The position numbers and the translations under genes were made by a program. The notes beneath the pieces are model-generated. The model was given only the letters and a program-made list of their open reading frames with translations, was not told where the DNA came from and searched no databases. A DNA stretch of 64,000 nt from Curtobacterium sp. MCLR17_032 (GTDB lineage Bacteria > Actinomycetota > Actinomycetes > Actinomycetales > Microbacteriaceae): NCBI RefSeq assembly GCF_003234795.2, contig NZ_CP126268.1:2914001-2978000 (forward strand), in the 5' to 3' direction. Shown in pieces: positions 8,552 through 15,973 of this stretch. The first letter of the stretch is position 1. The number at the start of each line of letters is the position of its first letter.

Positions 8552-8772
8552 GAGCGGCGCAGGGGGCAGAGGGCGGCCGTGACGGACTCCGGACGCGTGC
8601 CGGGCGTCCGCGGGGGCCGGGCGGCTGCGTGCAGGATCGCGGACGCCTGTCCGATGTGCTGCACCACCCGACGCCAGGTCTCCGGGTCGACCCAGAGTTC
8701 GGCGTCCGTGGTGACCCCGGGGCCGTCAGCCTGCGCGTGGGCGGTCGCGCGGAGCTCGTCGACGGTGGACAT
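8548..8772 (-). CDS. Short ArsR-regulator-like tail protein, HTH missing
   Basis: A 74-residue product that resembles only the C-terminal end of the HTH proteins that often precede MFS exporters: LWVDPETWRRVVQHIGQAS then LHAAARPPRTPGT. No helix-turn-helix remains. The ATG at 8772 was chosen; an in-frame ATG at 8832 would read into the divergent promoter. It overlaps the MFS start (ATGA), so it could still serve to couple translation. Either it is a decayed regulator or a genuine small protein. The family resemblance is from memory of the motif and has not been checked by alignment. Confidence 0.5.
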   Translation of the reverse strand: MSTVDELRATAHAQADGPGVTTDAELWVDPETWRRVVQHIGQASAILHAAARPPRTPGTRPESVTAALCPLRRS

Positions 8773-8876
8773 GAGGGCATCGTGGCAGCCGGGCCACACG
8801 ACCGTCAAAGGGCTCTTTGGGGGTCCGGCCATCGTTCACGATCCGCACCCCGACCGCCCGCACGCCCGGCCCTGCG

Positions 8877-8882
8877 TAGGCT
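8877..8882 (+). promoter_or_regulatory. -10 box, leaderless promoter of the FAD oxidoreductase
   Basis: TAGGCT ends 6 nt before the GTG at 8889. Confidence 0.6.
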
Positions 8883-8888
8883 CGCCCC

Positions 8889-10088
8889 GTGACCACGGAC
8901 ACCACGGACGTCCTCGTCGTCGGCGGCGGACCGGTCGGCCTGTTCCTCGGCGCGCTCCTCGCAGCACGCGGCACCGCGGTCCAGGTGTGGGAACGCCGGA
9001 CCACCGAACCGGTCGGCTCCCGCGCCATCGGCATCCACCCGCCGTCGCTCGACGCGTTCGCCGAGGTCGGCCTGGCCGGTCCGGTGCTCGAGGAGGCCGT
9101 GCTCGTCCGCACCGGTGTCGCCCGCAGCCGCGGCCGGGTGCTCGGCGCGCTGTCGTTCGACCGGGCCTCTGACACCCACCCGTACGTGGCGACGCTCGAC
9201 CAGCACCGCACCGAGACCCTGCTGCGCGAGCGGTTGGTCGCCGCCGCGCCCGAGGCCCTCCGGACCGGCACCGCACTCGTCGATCTCGCCCGCCACACCG
9301 GCCACGTCGACGCGACCGGTACCGACCGGGACGGCCGGACGGTCAGCGTCCGGGCCTCGTTCGTGATCGGTGCCGACGGCGCCCGCAGCGTCGTCCGGGA
9401 CCTGCTCGGCATCGGCACGACCGGCCGCGACTACCCCGACCGCTACGTGATGGGCGACTTCGCGGACCCCGAGGACGCCGATGCCCGGGCGACCGCACTC
9501 GTCGACGTCGGATCGGCCGGGGTCGTCGAGTCCTTCCCCCTCCCGCGCGGCCGCCGCCGCTACGTCGCGCTCCTCCCGGACGACGACCCGCTCGTCGACG
9601 AGTCCGCCCCGACCACCGCAGCCGACGCACCGGAGGCGGGTCGGGCCTCCCGGCTGGCCGCGATCGTCCGCGACCGCACCGGCGTCGCACCCGACCCGGC
9701 CACCTGCTCGATGCTCAGCGGGTTCCGTGTCCGCCGGCGGACCGCCGACCGCATCGGCGTGGGACGCGTCGTCCTGGTCGGCGACGCGGCCCACGAGATC
9801 AGCCCGATCGGCGGGCAGGGCATGAACCTCGGTTGGCTGGACGCGGCGGACCTCGCGCCCCTGCTCAGCGACGCGGTGCGCACCGGTGCGGCCGGACCGT
9901 GGCCGTCCTACGCACGGCGCCGACAGGCCGCCGCCCGTCGAGCGGGTCGGCAGGCCGAGGCGAACATGGCCCTCGGACGTGCCGTCCCGGACGCGGTCGG
10001 TGTCGGCCGGGAGGCGCTGCTCCGGTCCGTCCTGGCCCTCCCGACCTCGGGTGCGCTCGCCCGGCTCTACGCGATGGCGTGGGCGTAG
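8889..10088 (+). CDS. FAD-dependent monooxygenase-like oxidoreductase
   Basis: A 399-residue flavoprotein of the aromatic-hydroxylase (FAD_binding_3, UbiH/PheA-like) superfamily, using NAD(P)H and oxygen on an unknown substrate. The Rossmann motif VLVVGGGPVGLFLGALLA is at residues 8-25, the DG-type motif VIGADGARSVVRDLLG near 158-173, and the GD motif VVLVGDAAHEISPIGGQGMNLG near 295-316, where the active-site FAD loop lies. The GTG start is fixed by the TAGGCT box 6 nt upstream. In relatives such genes accompany type III polyketide synthases; no synthase is present here. A palindromic repeat lies just downstream. Confidence 0.85.
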   Translation: MTTDTTDVLVVGGGPVGLFLGALLAARGTAVQVWERRTTEPVGSRAIGIHPPSLDAFAEVGLAGPVLEEAVLVRTGVARSRGRVLGALSFDRASDTHPYVATLDQHRTETLLRERLVAAAPEALRTGTALVDLARHTGHVDATGTDRDGRTVSVRASFVIGADGARSVVRDLLGIGTTGRDYPDRYVMGDFADPEDADARATALVDVGSAGVVESFPLPRGRRRYVALLPDDDPLVDESAPTTAADAPEAGRASRLAAIVRDRTGVAPDPATCSMLSGFRVRRRTADRIGVGRVVLVGDAAHEISPIGGQGMNLGWLDAADLAPLLSDAVRTGAAGPWPSYARRRQAAARRAGRQAEANMALGRAVPDAVGVGREALLRSVLALPTSGALARLYAMAWA

Positions 10089-10145
10089 TCGGTCCGGTCG
10101 GACAGACGGACGGACGGGCGGCTCATCGAGACGGGCCCGACTGTG

Positions 10146-10194
10146 CAGGACGCCGCCGAGCGCCCAGGACGCCGCAGGATTCGGCGGCGTCTCG
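10146..10194. repeat. 19-bp-period GACGCC repeat, two units plus palindromic end
   Basis: CAGGACGCCGCCGAGCGCC (10146) is followed exactly 19 bp later by CAGGACGCCGCAGGATTCGG and then CGGCGGCGTCTCG. It lies between the convergent FAD oxidoreductase and dehydrogenase genes and belongs to the family seen at 33285, 53047, 59000 and 59306. Confidence 0.65.
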
Positions 10195-10238
10195 GGCCGA
10201 CCGACGTGTCTCGGCCAGACGCCGTTCCGGTCGCCTCG

Positions 10239-11405
10239 TCAGGCGGTGACCGCGTGCGGGTACTCGGTCGCACGACCCTGGAACGCCAGGATCGCGTCGT
10301 TGCGGACCTGCCCGTCCTCGATCTCGATCGCCCGGCGGATCGTGTCGGACTCGGCCCAGGCCGACGGCCCCGACATCACGGTCCGGAGGAACGGCATCAG
10401 CGCCTCGCTGATCTCCCACGTCGACGAGTTCCAGAGCAGTGACGGGCTGTGGTCGACGGCGTAGTAGTTCGTCGAGTCGCCGACCGTGACCATCGGTTCG
10501 GCGAAGGACGTCGAGCGTGCCCAGTCGAAGCCCATGCCCTCGTCGATCGACACGTCCACGATGAGGCTGCCGGGACGGAAGGCGTCGAGGTCCTCGGTCC
10601 GCAGGTAGGTCAGCGGCGCGTTCGGGTCCTGCAGCGTGCAGTTCACGACGATGTCGTTCTCGGCCAGGTAGGGCGCCAGCGGCACCGGGCCGTCGGGCGT
10701 CCGGACCGTGCTCGCGAAGGGCTCGTGGTCGTCGTGCTCGAACTGCAGGATGTCGACCGACGGGATCGGCGACCCGACCGCCGCGATGTCCCGGTTCGTC
10801 AGGACGCGGACGTCGTGGACCCCGTGCGCGTTCAACGCCGTGACGGCCCCACGAGCCGTGGCACCGAAGCCGATCACGACGGCGGTCAGGCGACGGCCGT
10901 AGTCCCCCGTCGAGCCGCAGAGCTGCAGGCCGTGCAGCACCGAGCAGTACCCGGCGAGCTCGTTGTTCTTGTGGAACACGTGCAGGCTGAAGCCGCCGTC
11001 CTCGCGCCAGTGGTTCATGGCCTCCCAGGCGATCAGGGTGAGCCGCTTGTCGATCGCGAGCTGCGTCAGCTCCTGGTCCTGCACGCAGTGCGGCCACCCC
11101 CAGAGCACCTGCCCGTCGCGGAGGTCGGCGAGGTCGGCGGCGAGCGGCTTCGGCAGGAGCACCACGTCGGCGGTGGCGATGATCTCGTCGCGCGTGGCCA
11201 TGCCGGCGACGAGCGGCTCGAGGTCGGCGTCGGGCACACCGAACCGGTCCCCGTACCCACGTTCCAGGACCATCTGCGCTCGGAGGTCCGGGTCGATGCG
11301 CCCGAGGTGGGCGGGGTGGATCGGCAGGCGACGTTCGTCGGCCTTCCGGGAGACGGCCAACACCCCGAGCCGGAGCAGGAGGGAGGTGGGCGTGGTTTCG
11401 GTCAT
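10239..11405 (-). CDS. N5-(carboxyethyl)ornithine synthase-like / alanine dehydrogenase-family enzyme
   Basis: A 388-residue NAD(P)-dependent dehydrogenase of the alanine dehydrogenase/transhydrogenase family. The N-terminus (SRKADERRLPIHPAHLGRI) carries the Lys/Arg and His region that contacts the keto acid in AlaDH. The central nucleotide fold is AVVIGFGATARGAVTALNAHG near residue 175. It is closest, as I remember the family, to Ceo, which condenses pyruvate with ornithine or lysine, though this protein is longer than the roughly 310-residue Lactococcus enzyme. The ATG is set by TACAGT 5 nt upstream. It stands alone; convergent with the FAD oxidoreductase. Alternative: an alanine dehydrogenase variant. 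Confidence 0.65.
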   Translation of the reverse strand: MTETTPTSLLLRLGVLAVSRKADERRLPIHPAHLGRIDPDLRAQMVLERGYGDRFGVPDADLEPLVAGMATRDEIIATADVVLLPKPLAADLADLRDGQVLWGWPHCVQDQELTQLAIDKRLTLIAWEAMNHWREDGGFSLHVFHKNNELAGYCSVLHGLQLCGSTGDYGRRLTAVVIGFGATARGAVTALNAHGVHDVRVLTNRDIAAVGSPIPSVDILQFEHDDHEPFASTVRTPDGPVPLAPYLAENDIVVNCTLQDPNAPLTYLRTEDLDAFRPGSLIVDVSIDEGMGFDWARSTSFAEPMVTVGDSTNYYAVDHSPSLLWNSSTWEISEALMPFLRTVMSGPSAWAESDTIRRAIEIEDGQVRNDAILAFQGRATEYPHAVTA

Positions 11406-11410
11406 GGTGC

Positions 11411-11416
11411 ACTGTA
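11411..11416 (-). promoter_or_regulatory. -10 box, leaderless promoter of the Ceo-like gene
   Basis: TACAGT on the minus strand ends 5 nt before the ATG at 11405. Confidence 0.5.
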
Positions 11417-11436
11417 GCGGCGCACCCGAGCGGGAC

Positions 11437-12306
11437 TCAGGCCACGAGGGCTGCTCCGGCGAACCCGAGCTCGACGACGAGCACGAGCGACGACGCGATG
11501 ACGAGCCGGAACAGCGTGCGCGTCGGCGGGCCGGTGAGCACGAGCCGGACCCCGACCACCGCGAGGACGACCACCACGACGGCACCGAGGACCGCGAGCA
11601 CCGCCCCGACACCACGGACCGGGTCGTCGCCACCGATCTGCCCGACGAGCACCAGGACGGCAGCGACGACGAGCGAGCCGAACGCCACGATCCCGGAGGC
11701 GTGCAGTCCGAGGCGGTGCGGGAAGCCCCGGACCCCGGTGGCCGCGTCGTCGACCAGGTCGGGCAGGACGTTGGTGCAGTGGATCGCGATGCCGAACACC
11801 GCTCCGGTGGCGATCGCCCACGTCGCCGGCCACCCACCGTCGGGGCCTGCGGCGACCGCGACGACCGGCAGCAGTCCGAACGCCACGACGAACGGCACGA
11901 CCGAGGCGACGGACCGCTTCAGTCCGGCGTCGTAGGCCCAGCCGGCCGCGACGAGGACGACGTGGGCGACGGCGGCGACCGGGCCGAGGAACAGCGAGAG
12001 GACGACGGCGACCCCGGCGGTCACGAACGCGGCGGTCCGGACGGTGCCGACGGCGATCAGGCCACGGGCGACCGGCTTGTCGCTCCGCCCCACCGCACGG
12101 TCACGGTCGGCGTCGATCCAGTCGTTCGCGAGCCCGATCGACAGCTGACCGGCGACCACGGCGAGCGCCACGAGCAGCACGACCCAGAACGGGTGCCCGA
12201 CCGCGGTGGCGATGACCGCGGCGAGGACGGTGACGGTGACGGTCGGGCCGGGGTGCGAGGACGCGAAGAGCAGGCGGACCGTCGAGGTGGTCGGGGCGTC
12301 GGGCAC
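11437..12306 (-). CDS. UbiA-family prenyltransferase
   Basis: A 289-residue integral membrane protein of the UbiA superfamily, which attaches an isoprenyl chain from a polyprenyl diphosphate to an aromatic or similar acceptor. The first Asp-rich motif, NDWIDADRDRAVGRSDKPV, is at residues 61-79 and binds Mg-diphosphate; the second, NVLPDLVDDAATGVRGFP, is near 180-197. About eight helices are predicted. The GTG start is supported by TACGCT 6 nt upstream. It could work on menaquinone, or on a specialised acceptor together with the nearby FAD oxidoreductase; the sequence does not decide. Confidence 0.8.
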   Translation of the reverse strand: MPDAPTTSTVRLLFASSHPGPTVTVTVLAAVIATAVGHPFWVVLLVALAVVAGQLSIGLANDWIDADRDRAVGRSDKPVARGLIAVGTVRTAAFVTAGVAVVLSLFLGPVAAVAHVVLVAAGWAYDAGLKRSVASVVPFVVAFGLLPVVAVAAGPDGGWPATWAIATGAVFGIAIHCTNVLPDLVDDAATGVRGFPHRLGLHASGIVAFGSLVVAAVLVLVGQIGGDDPVRGVGAVLAVLGAVVVVVLAVVGVRLVLTGPPTRTLFRLVIASSLVLVVELGFAGAALVA

Positions 12307-12312
12307 CCGGCC

Positions 12313-12318
12313 AGCGTA
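12313..12318 (-). promoter_or_regulatory. -10 box, leaderless promoter of the UbiA gene
   Basis: TACGCT on the minus strand ends 6 nt before the GTG at 12306. Confidence 0.55.
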
Positions 12319-12339
12319 CGGGCCGGGCGGTGCCGCCGG

Positions 12340-13248
12340 TCACACCGTCGAGGCCGCGACCCGTCGCCGCCGCGCCCCGAGCAGCCCGGAGGCCAAGGCG
12401 ATCCCGGCGAGCACGACCAGCCCGCCCACGGGCTCGTTCCACCGCAGCGGCTCACCGAGCACGAGGACGCCGAGCGCGACCCCGACGACCGGCGTCAGGT
12501 AGGTCACCGTGGAGGCCCGGCCCGCGCCCCACGCACCGACCAGCCGGGTGTTCCACGCGTAGGCCAGCCCCGTGCCCACGGCACCCAGCGCGACCATGGC
12601 GCCCACGATCCTCCAGTCCAGCTGCACCGGACCGGTGGCGACGACGGGCGCGACCACCAGCATCAGCCCGGCCGCCAGGGTGAGCTGCACCGTCGCGACG
12701 GTGGTCGGGTCGTACCCGCCGCCGACGCCGAAGCGGCGGAGCCACGCGAGGCCGATGCCGTACGAGGCGGTCATGCCGAGCAGCGCGACCTGGCCGGGGA
12801 CGCTCGCCAGGACCTCCGGGTCGCCGAGGACGTCCCACGGCCCGACCAGGACCAGCACCCCGACGATGCCGAGGACGATCCCGGCCACCTGCCGACGGCT
12901 CAGCCGTTCGGTGGGGACCAGCACGGCCAACGCGAGCAGCGTCATGATCGGCGTCGTCGCGTTGTAGATGCTCGCGAGGCCCGACGGCACGGTCTGCTCC
13001 GCCCACGCCATCAGCGACGACGGGACGGCGTTGAGGAACACCGCGACGACGAGCAGGTGCCCCCAGACCCGCTTCTCCCGCGGCCAGCGACGCCGCGTGA
13101 CGACGAGCACCACGACGAGCGTCAGCGCACCGAGCACGGTGCGGACGGTGGCGACCTGCTGGGGGGCCAGGCCGTCGAGCCCGATCTTCGCGAAGAAGAA
13201 GCTCGATCCCCAGGTCAGGGCGACGAGCACGTAGAGGACGGCGTTCAT
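12340..13248 (-). CDS. EamA/DMT-family transporter
   Basis: A 302-residue ten-helix protein with two EamA repeats, an exporter of metabolites, amino acids or drugs. The first repeat opens with ALTWGSSFFFAKIGLDGLAPQ and contains NAVPSSLMAWAEQTVPSGLASI; the second contains TGLAYAWNTRLVGAWGAGRAS and ends in LGEPLRWNEPVGGLVVLAG, where LxEP is typical. It is transcribed divergently from a LysR gene across a 70-bp gap holding an ideal LysR box, so control by that regulator is likely. Confidence 0.85.
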   Translation of the reverse strand: MNAVLYVLVALTWGSSFFFAKIGLDGLAPQQVATVRTVLGALTLVVVLVVTRRRWPREKRVWGHLLVVAVFLNAVPSSLMAWAEQTVPSGLASIYNATTPIMTLLALAVLVPTERLSRRQVAGIVLGIVGVLVLVGPWDVLGDPEVLASVPGQVALLGMTASYGIGLAWLRRFGVGGGYDPTTVATVQLTLAAGLMLVVAPVVATGPVQLDWRIVGAMVALGAVGTGLAYAWNTRLVGAWGAGRASTVTYLTPVVGVALGVLVLGEPLRWNEPVGGLVVLAGIALASGLLGARRRRVAASTV

Positions 13249-13275
13249 GTGGCCTAGTCTCGGCACACCACGCAC

Positions 13276-13290
13276 ATGCGGCAAACGCAT
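13276..13290. promoter_or_regulatory. LysR box (T-N11-A palindrome)
   Basis: ATGCGGCAAACGCAT is an inverted repeat (ATGCG-gcaaa-CGCAT) matching the T-N11-A rule for LysR regulators. It sits in the middle of the EamA/LysR divergent gap. Confidence 0.6.
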
Positions 13291-13318
13291 GGACCTCATG
13301 CCGACATGAAGGAGACGC

Positions 13319-14167
13319 ATGACCGTCTCGCTCCCCCAGCTCCGCGCCTTCGTCGCGACCGTCGACGCCGGCTCGTTCACCACGGCGGCCGTCGCCCTCG
13401 GGGTCGGCCAGTCCGCCGTCTCGCACGCCGTCGCCGGACTCGAGCGCGAGGTCGGCGGCCCCGTCGTCCGCCGCGGCTCCGCGACCGTCCCGACCCCGCT
13501 GGGCGAGCGGCTGCTGGCCCACGCCCGCAGCGTGCTCGCCTCCGTCGACGCCCTGGAGGCCGTGGTCCGGCCCGCCACGGCCCGCGGCACCGTGCGCCTC
13601 GCCGCGGTGCCGACCGTGTGCCAGGGACTGCTCCCGCGCCTCCGGGAACTCTGGTCGGTGACGCTGCCGGACGTCGACGTGCAGGTCTACGAGGGCGACG
13701 ACGACGAGATGCCGGAGTGGCTCGAGGTCGGGACGGTCGACGCCGCGGTGCTCGTCGACCCGGTCACGGTGCCGGACGGCGGGGTCGTCGTGGCGAGGGA
13801 CGAGATGGCCGCCGTGGTGCGACGCGACCACCCGCTCGCCGATGCCGAGGCGTTGACGCTCGACGACCTGCACGACGACGGCCTGGTCGCCGGCGGCGGG
13901 GGCTGCGAGCACCAGATCCAGCGGATGCACGAGCTCGCGGGGCAGCCCTTCCGGTACGCCCATCGGGTGCGGGAGATGAGCACGATGTTCGGCATGATCG
14001 AGCGTGGCGAAGGGGTGTCGATCGTGCCGACCCTCGGCCGCGTGATGCTGCCCGCGGGGCTCGTGATGCTGCCGGTGGCGCCGCGGTACGAGCGGACCCT
14101 GGTGCTGTCGGGGCCGTCGTCGCGGGCGTGGCACCCGTTGGCGCGGGCGCTGGTCGACGCGGTGTGA
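13319..14167 (+). CDS. LysR-family transcriptional regulator
   Basis: A 282-residue LTTR. The winged HTH covers about residues 1-60: LPQLRAFVATVDAGSFTTAAVALGVGQSAVSHAVAGLEREVG is typical of the family. The effector domain follows, with GTVRLAAVPTVCQGLLPRLRELW near 90 as its first strand. The start ATG has a strong ribosome site (AAGGAG, 4 nt before it), unlike many neighbours. It probably controls the divergent EamA transporter and itself through the T-N11-A box between them. The effector is unknown. Confidence 0.9.
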   Translation: MTVSLPQLRAFVATVDAGSFTTAAVALGVGQSAVSHAVAGLEREVGGPVVRRGSATVPTPLGERLLAHARSVLASVDALEAVVRPATARGTVRLAAVPTVCQGLLPRLRELWSVTLPDVDVQVYEGDDDEMPEWLEVGTVDAAVLVDPVTVPDGGVVVARDEMAAVVRRDHPLADAEALTLDDLHDDGLVAGGGGCEHQIQRMHELAGQPFRYAHRVREMSTMFGMIERGEGVSIVPTLGRVMLPAGLVMLPVAPRYERTLVLSGPSSRAWHPLARALVDAV

Positions 14168-14212
14168 GGCGTGCGCGGTGAGCGCGGTGAGCGCTCGTCG
14201 GGCGTGCGCGGG

Positions 14213-14218
14213 CAGGAT
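14213..14218 (+). promoter_or_regulatory. Possible -10 box of the fructosamine kinase gene
   Basis: CAGGAT ends 6 nt before the ATG at 14225, consistent with a leaderless start. Confidence 0.4.
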
Positions 14219-14224
14219 GGGGTG

Positions 14225-15037
14225 ATGTCGGAGACCTACGTCAAGACCTTCACCAGCCCGGACGAGGCCGCTGCCGAGGCGGCCGGACTGGAGTGGCTCG
14301 CCGAGGCCGAGGACGCCGGCGGCACCCGCATCGCCCGGGTCGTGGCGCGCCCACGTCCGACGGTGTTCGAGCTCGAGTTCATCTCCGACGCAGCACCGTC
14401 GGCGGCACAGGCGGAGCGCTTCGGTCGTTCGCTCGCCCACACCCACGCTGCCGGGGCGTCGCACTGGGGAGCGCCGTCGCCCGGGTTCCCCGCGAACGGG
14501 CCGCTGCGGATGGGGCGCTCGCGGACGCCGTTCGTGCCCGCTGCCGAGGCGCCCGACAGCTGGGGCGAGTTCTTCGCCGAGTACCGGATCCGCGACTACG
14601 TGCAGCGCATCGTCGACGCGGGCGGCTACGACGGGTCCGAGGCCGCCGTGTTCGAGCGCGTCTGCGACCGGCTGGAGGACGGCACGCTCGGCTCCCCGCA
14701 GCCCGCACTGGTCGGTGACGGCCCGGCCCGACTGCACGGGGACCTCTGGGCCGGCAACGTGCTGTGGCCCAGGGACCGGTCCGAGCCGACCGGAGCGGTG
14801 CTCATCGACGCGAACCCGCACGGTGGGCACGCCGAGACGGACCTGGCGCTGCTCGCACTGTTCGGGCTGCCCCGGCTCGAGACCGTCCTGGCCGCGTACG
14901 ACGCCGAGTCGCGCCTGGCGGCCGGGTGGCAGGAGCGCGTCGAGCTGCACCAGCTGGCACCGCTGCTGTTGCACGTGCTGCTGTTCGGCGGCTCGTACAC
15001 GGATGCGGCCCTGCGCGCAGCCCGCCGCTACGCCTGA
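14225..15037 (+). CDS. Fructosamine kinase family protein
   Basis: A 270-residue kinase of the fructosamine/ketosamine kinase group, related to aminoglycoside phosphotransferases. The catalytic loop LHGDLWAGNVLW near residue 168 supplies the catalytic Asp and metal-binding Asn; the second metal Asp is in LIDANPHGGHAETDLALLALFG near 195. These proteins phosphorylate sugar moieties of glycated amines and so help remove Maillard adducts. The ATG at 14225 fits the position of the -10-like box; an upstream in-frame start at 14171 adds an unconvincing Arg/Gly-rich leader. A nested palindrome follows. Confidence 0.85.
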   Translation: MSETYVKTFTSPDEAAAEAAGLEWLAEAEDAGGTRIARVVARPRPTVFELEFISDAAPSAAQAERFGRSLAHTHAAGASHWGAPSPGFPANGPLRMGRSRTPFVPAAEAPDSWGEFFAEYRIRDYVQRIVDAGGYDGSEAAVFERVCDRLEDGTLGSPQPALVGDGPARLHGDLWAGNVLWPRDRSEPTGAVLIDANPHGGHAETDLALLALFGLPRLETVLAAYDAESRLAAGWQERVELHQLAPLLLHVLLFGGSYTDAALRAARRYA

Positions 15038-15125
15038 CCCCTCCCGCAACCCGCAACGTCGGCGGCATCTCGCAGCGGTGTCCCGTTGCGGAGCGTCGCC
15101 GACGTTGCGTCTCGCGGAGGGGTCA
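15036..15125. terminator. Nested palindrome after the fructosamine kinase gene
   Basis: Outer arms GACCCCTCC/GGAGGGGTC enclose inner arms GCAACGTCGGCG (15053-15064) and CGCCGACGTTGC (15097-15108). The left arm overlaps the stop codon. Probably a terminator; the inner part includes a TCGGCGGCATCTCG motif resembling the ends of the 19-bp-period repeats. Confidence 0.45.
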
Positions 15126-15136
15126 GGGGGAGCGCC

Positions 15137-15142
15137 TAGCCT
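15137..15142 (+). promoter_or_regulatory. -10 box, leaderless promoter of the HAD gene
   Basis: TAGCCT ends 6 nt before the ATG at 15149. Confidence 0.6.
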
Positions 15143-15148
15143 GGGCCG

Positions 15149-15904
15149 ATGACGGTCGAGCAGGCGGGTACCCCGGTCCTCGCGTTCTTCGACGTGGACA
15201 ACACCCTGATCCACGGCGCGAGCGCGTTCCACCTGGTGCGCGGACTCCGTGCCGCCGGGCTCATCACCACGCGGGACATCCTCAGTGCAGGGTGGAAGCA
15301 CGCCCGGTTCAAGGTGCGGGGCGAGAACGACCGGCACCTTGCCTCTGCCCAGACCCGCGGGCTCGAGGTCATCACCGGCATCACCGTCGCCGACATGGCG
15401 AAGCTCTCCGACGACGTCTACGTCCGCCACACCGCCGCGACCGTGTGGCCGGAGACCGCCGCCCTGGCACAGGAGCACCTGGCGAAGGGCCACCAGGTGT
15501 GGCTCGTCACCGCGACGCCGACCTTCCTGGCCGAGGTCATCGCCCGCAGCCTCGGCCTCACCGGCGCGCTCGGCAGCGTCTTCGAGACCAGCGACGGCGC
15601 CTACACGGGCCGGCTCGAGGGCGCGTTCCTGCACGGCGAGCACAAGGCCGTGGCCGCGCGTCGCCTGCTCAGCGAGACCGGTGCCGACCCGGCCGTGTGC
15701 TGGGCGTACTCCGACTCACGCCACGACATCCCGCTGCTCTCGCTCGTCGGGAACCCGGTGGTGGTCAACCCGGACCAGGGACTCGCGGCGCACGCACGTG
15801 CGGCGGGCTGGCCCTCGATGCGGATGCAGCGTTCGAGCCTCCGGGAGGCCCGTCGCCGGGTCCGACGGGACGCCGCGACCGCGGGCGGCACGCCCACCGC
15901 CTGA
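15149..15904 (+). CDS. HAD-IB family phosphatase
   Basis: A 251-residue cytoplasmic HAD hydrolase of the SerB/CicA-like IB subclass. Motif I is AFFDVDNTLIHG with the nucleophile Asp15 and acid Asp17; motif II is WLVTATPTF near residue 115; motif III/IV is the Lys in HGEHKAVAARRLL and AYSDSRHDIPLLSLVG near 190. The family dephosphorylates small molecules such as phosphoserine or phospholipid intermediates. Substrate unknown. The start is fixed by a TAGCCT box 6 nt upstream. It precedes the surface glycosylation block on the same strand, but a separate promoter for that block is likely. Confidence 0.9.
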   Translation: MTVEQAGTPVLAFFDVDNTLIHGASAFHLVRGLRAAGLITTRDILSAGWKHARFKVRGENDRHLASAQTRGLEVITGITVADMAKLSDDVYVRHTAATVWPETAALAQEHLAKGHQVWLVTATPTFLAEVIARSLGLTGALGSVFETSDGAYTGRLEGAFLHGEHKAVAARRLLSETGADPAVCWAYSDSRHDIPLLSLVGNPVVVNPDQGLAAHARAAGWPSMRMQRSSLREARRRVRRDAATAGGTPTA

Positions 15905-15960
15905 CCGCCGGTCTTAGGCGGTCCACAGCAGACCCATCGGCCGGGTCGACCCCCGACCGC

Positions 15961-15966
15961 GATGCT
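15961..15966 (+). promoter_or_regulatory. -10 box, possible leaderless promoter of the GT39 gene
   Basis: GATGCT ends 7 nt before the ATG at 15974. The same hexamer and spacing occur before 39352 and 49373. The ATG inside it (15962) is an alternative start. Confidence 0.45.
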
Positions 15967-15973
15967 CGCTGCC

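Noticed and set aside
8889..12306. Type III polyketide (alkylresorcinol) gene cluster around the FAD and UbiA genes
   Set aside because: No chalcone-synthase-like gene or methyltransferase is present in this stretch, and the two genes face each other with an unrelated dehydrogenase between them.
12452..15643. Long minus-strand frame across the LysR, fructosamine kinase and HAD genes
   Set aside because: Shadow frame from high GC content. The plus-strand genes have recognisable domains throughout.
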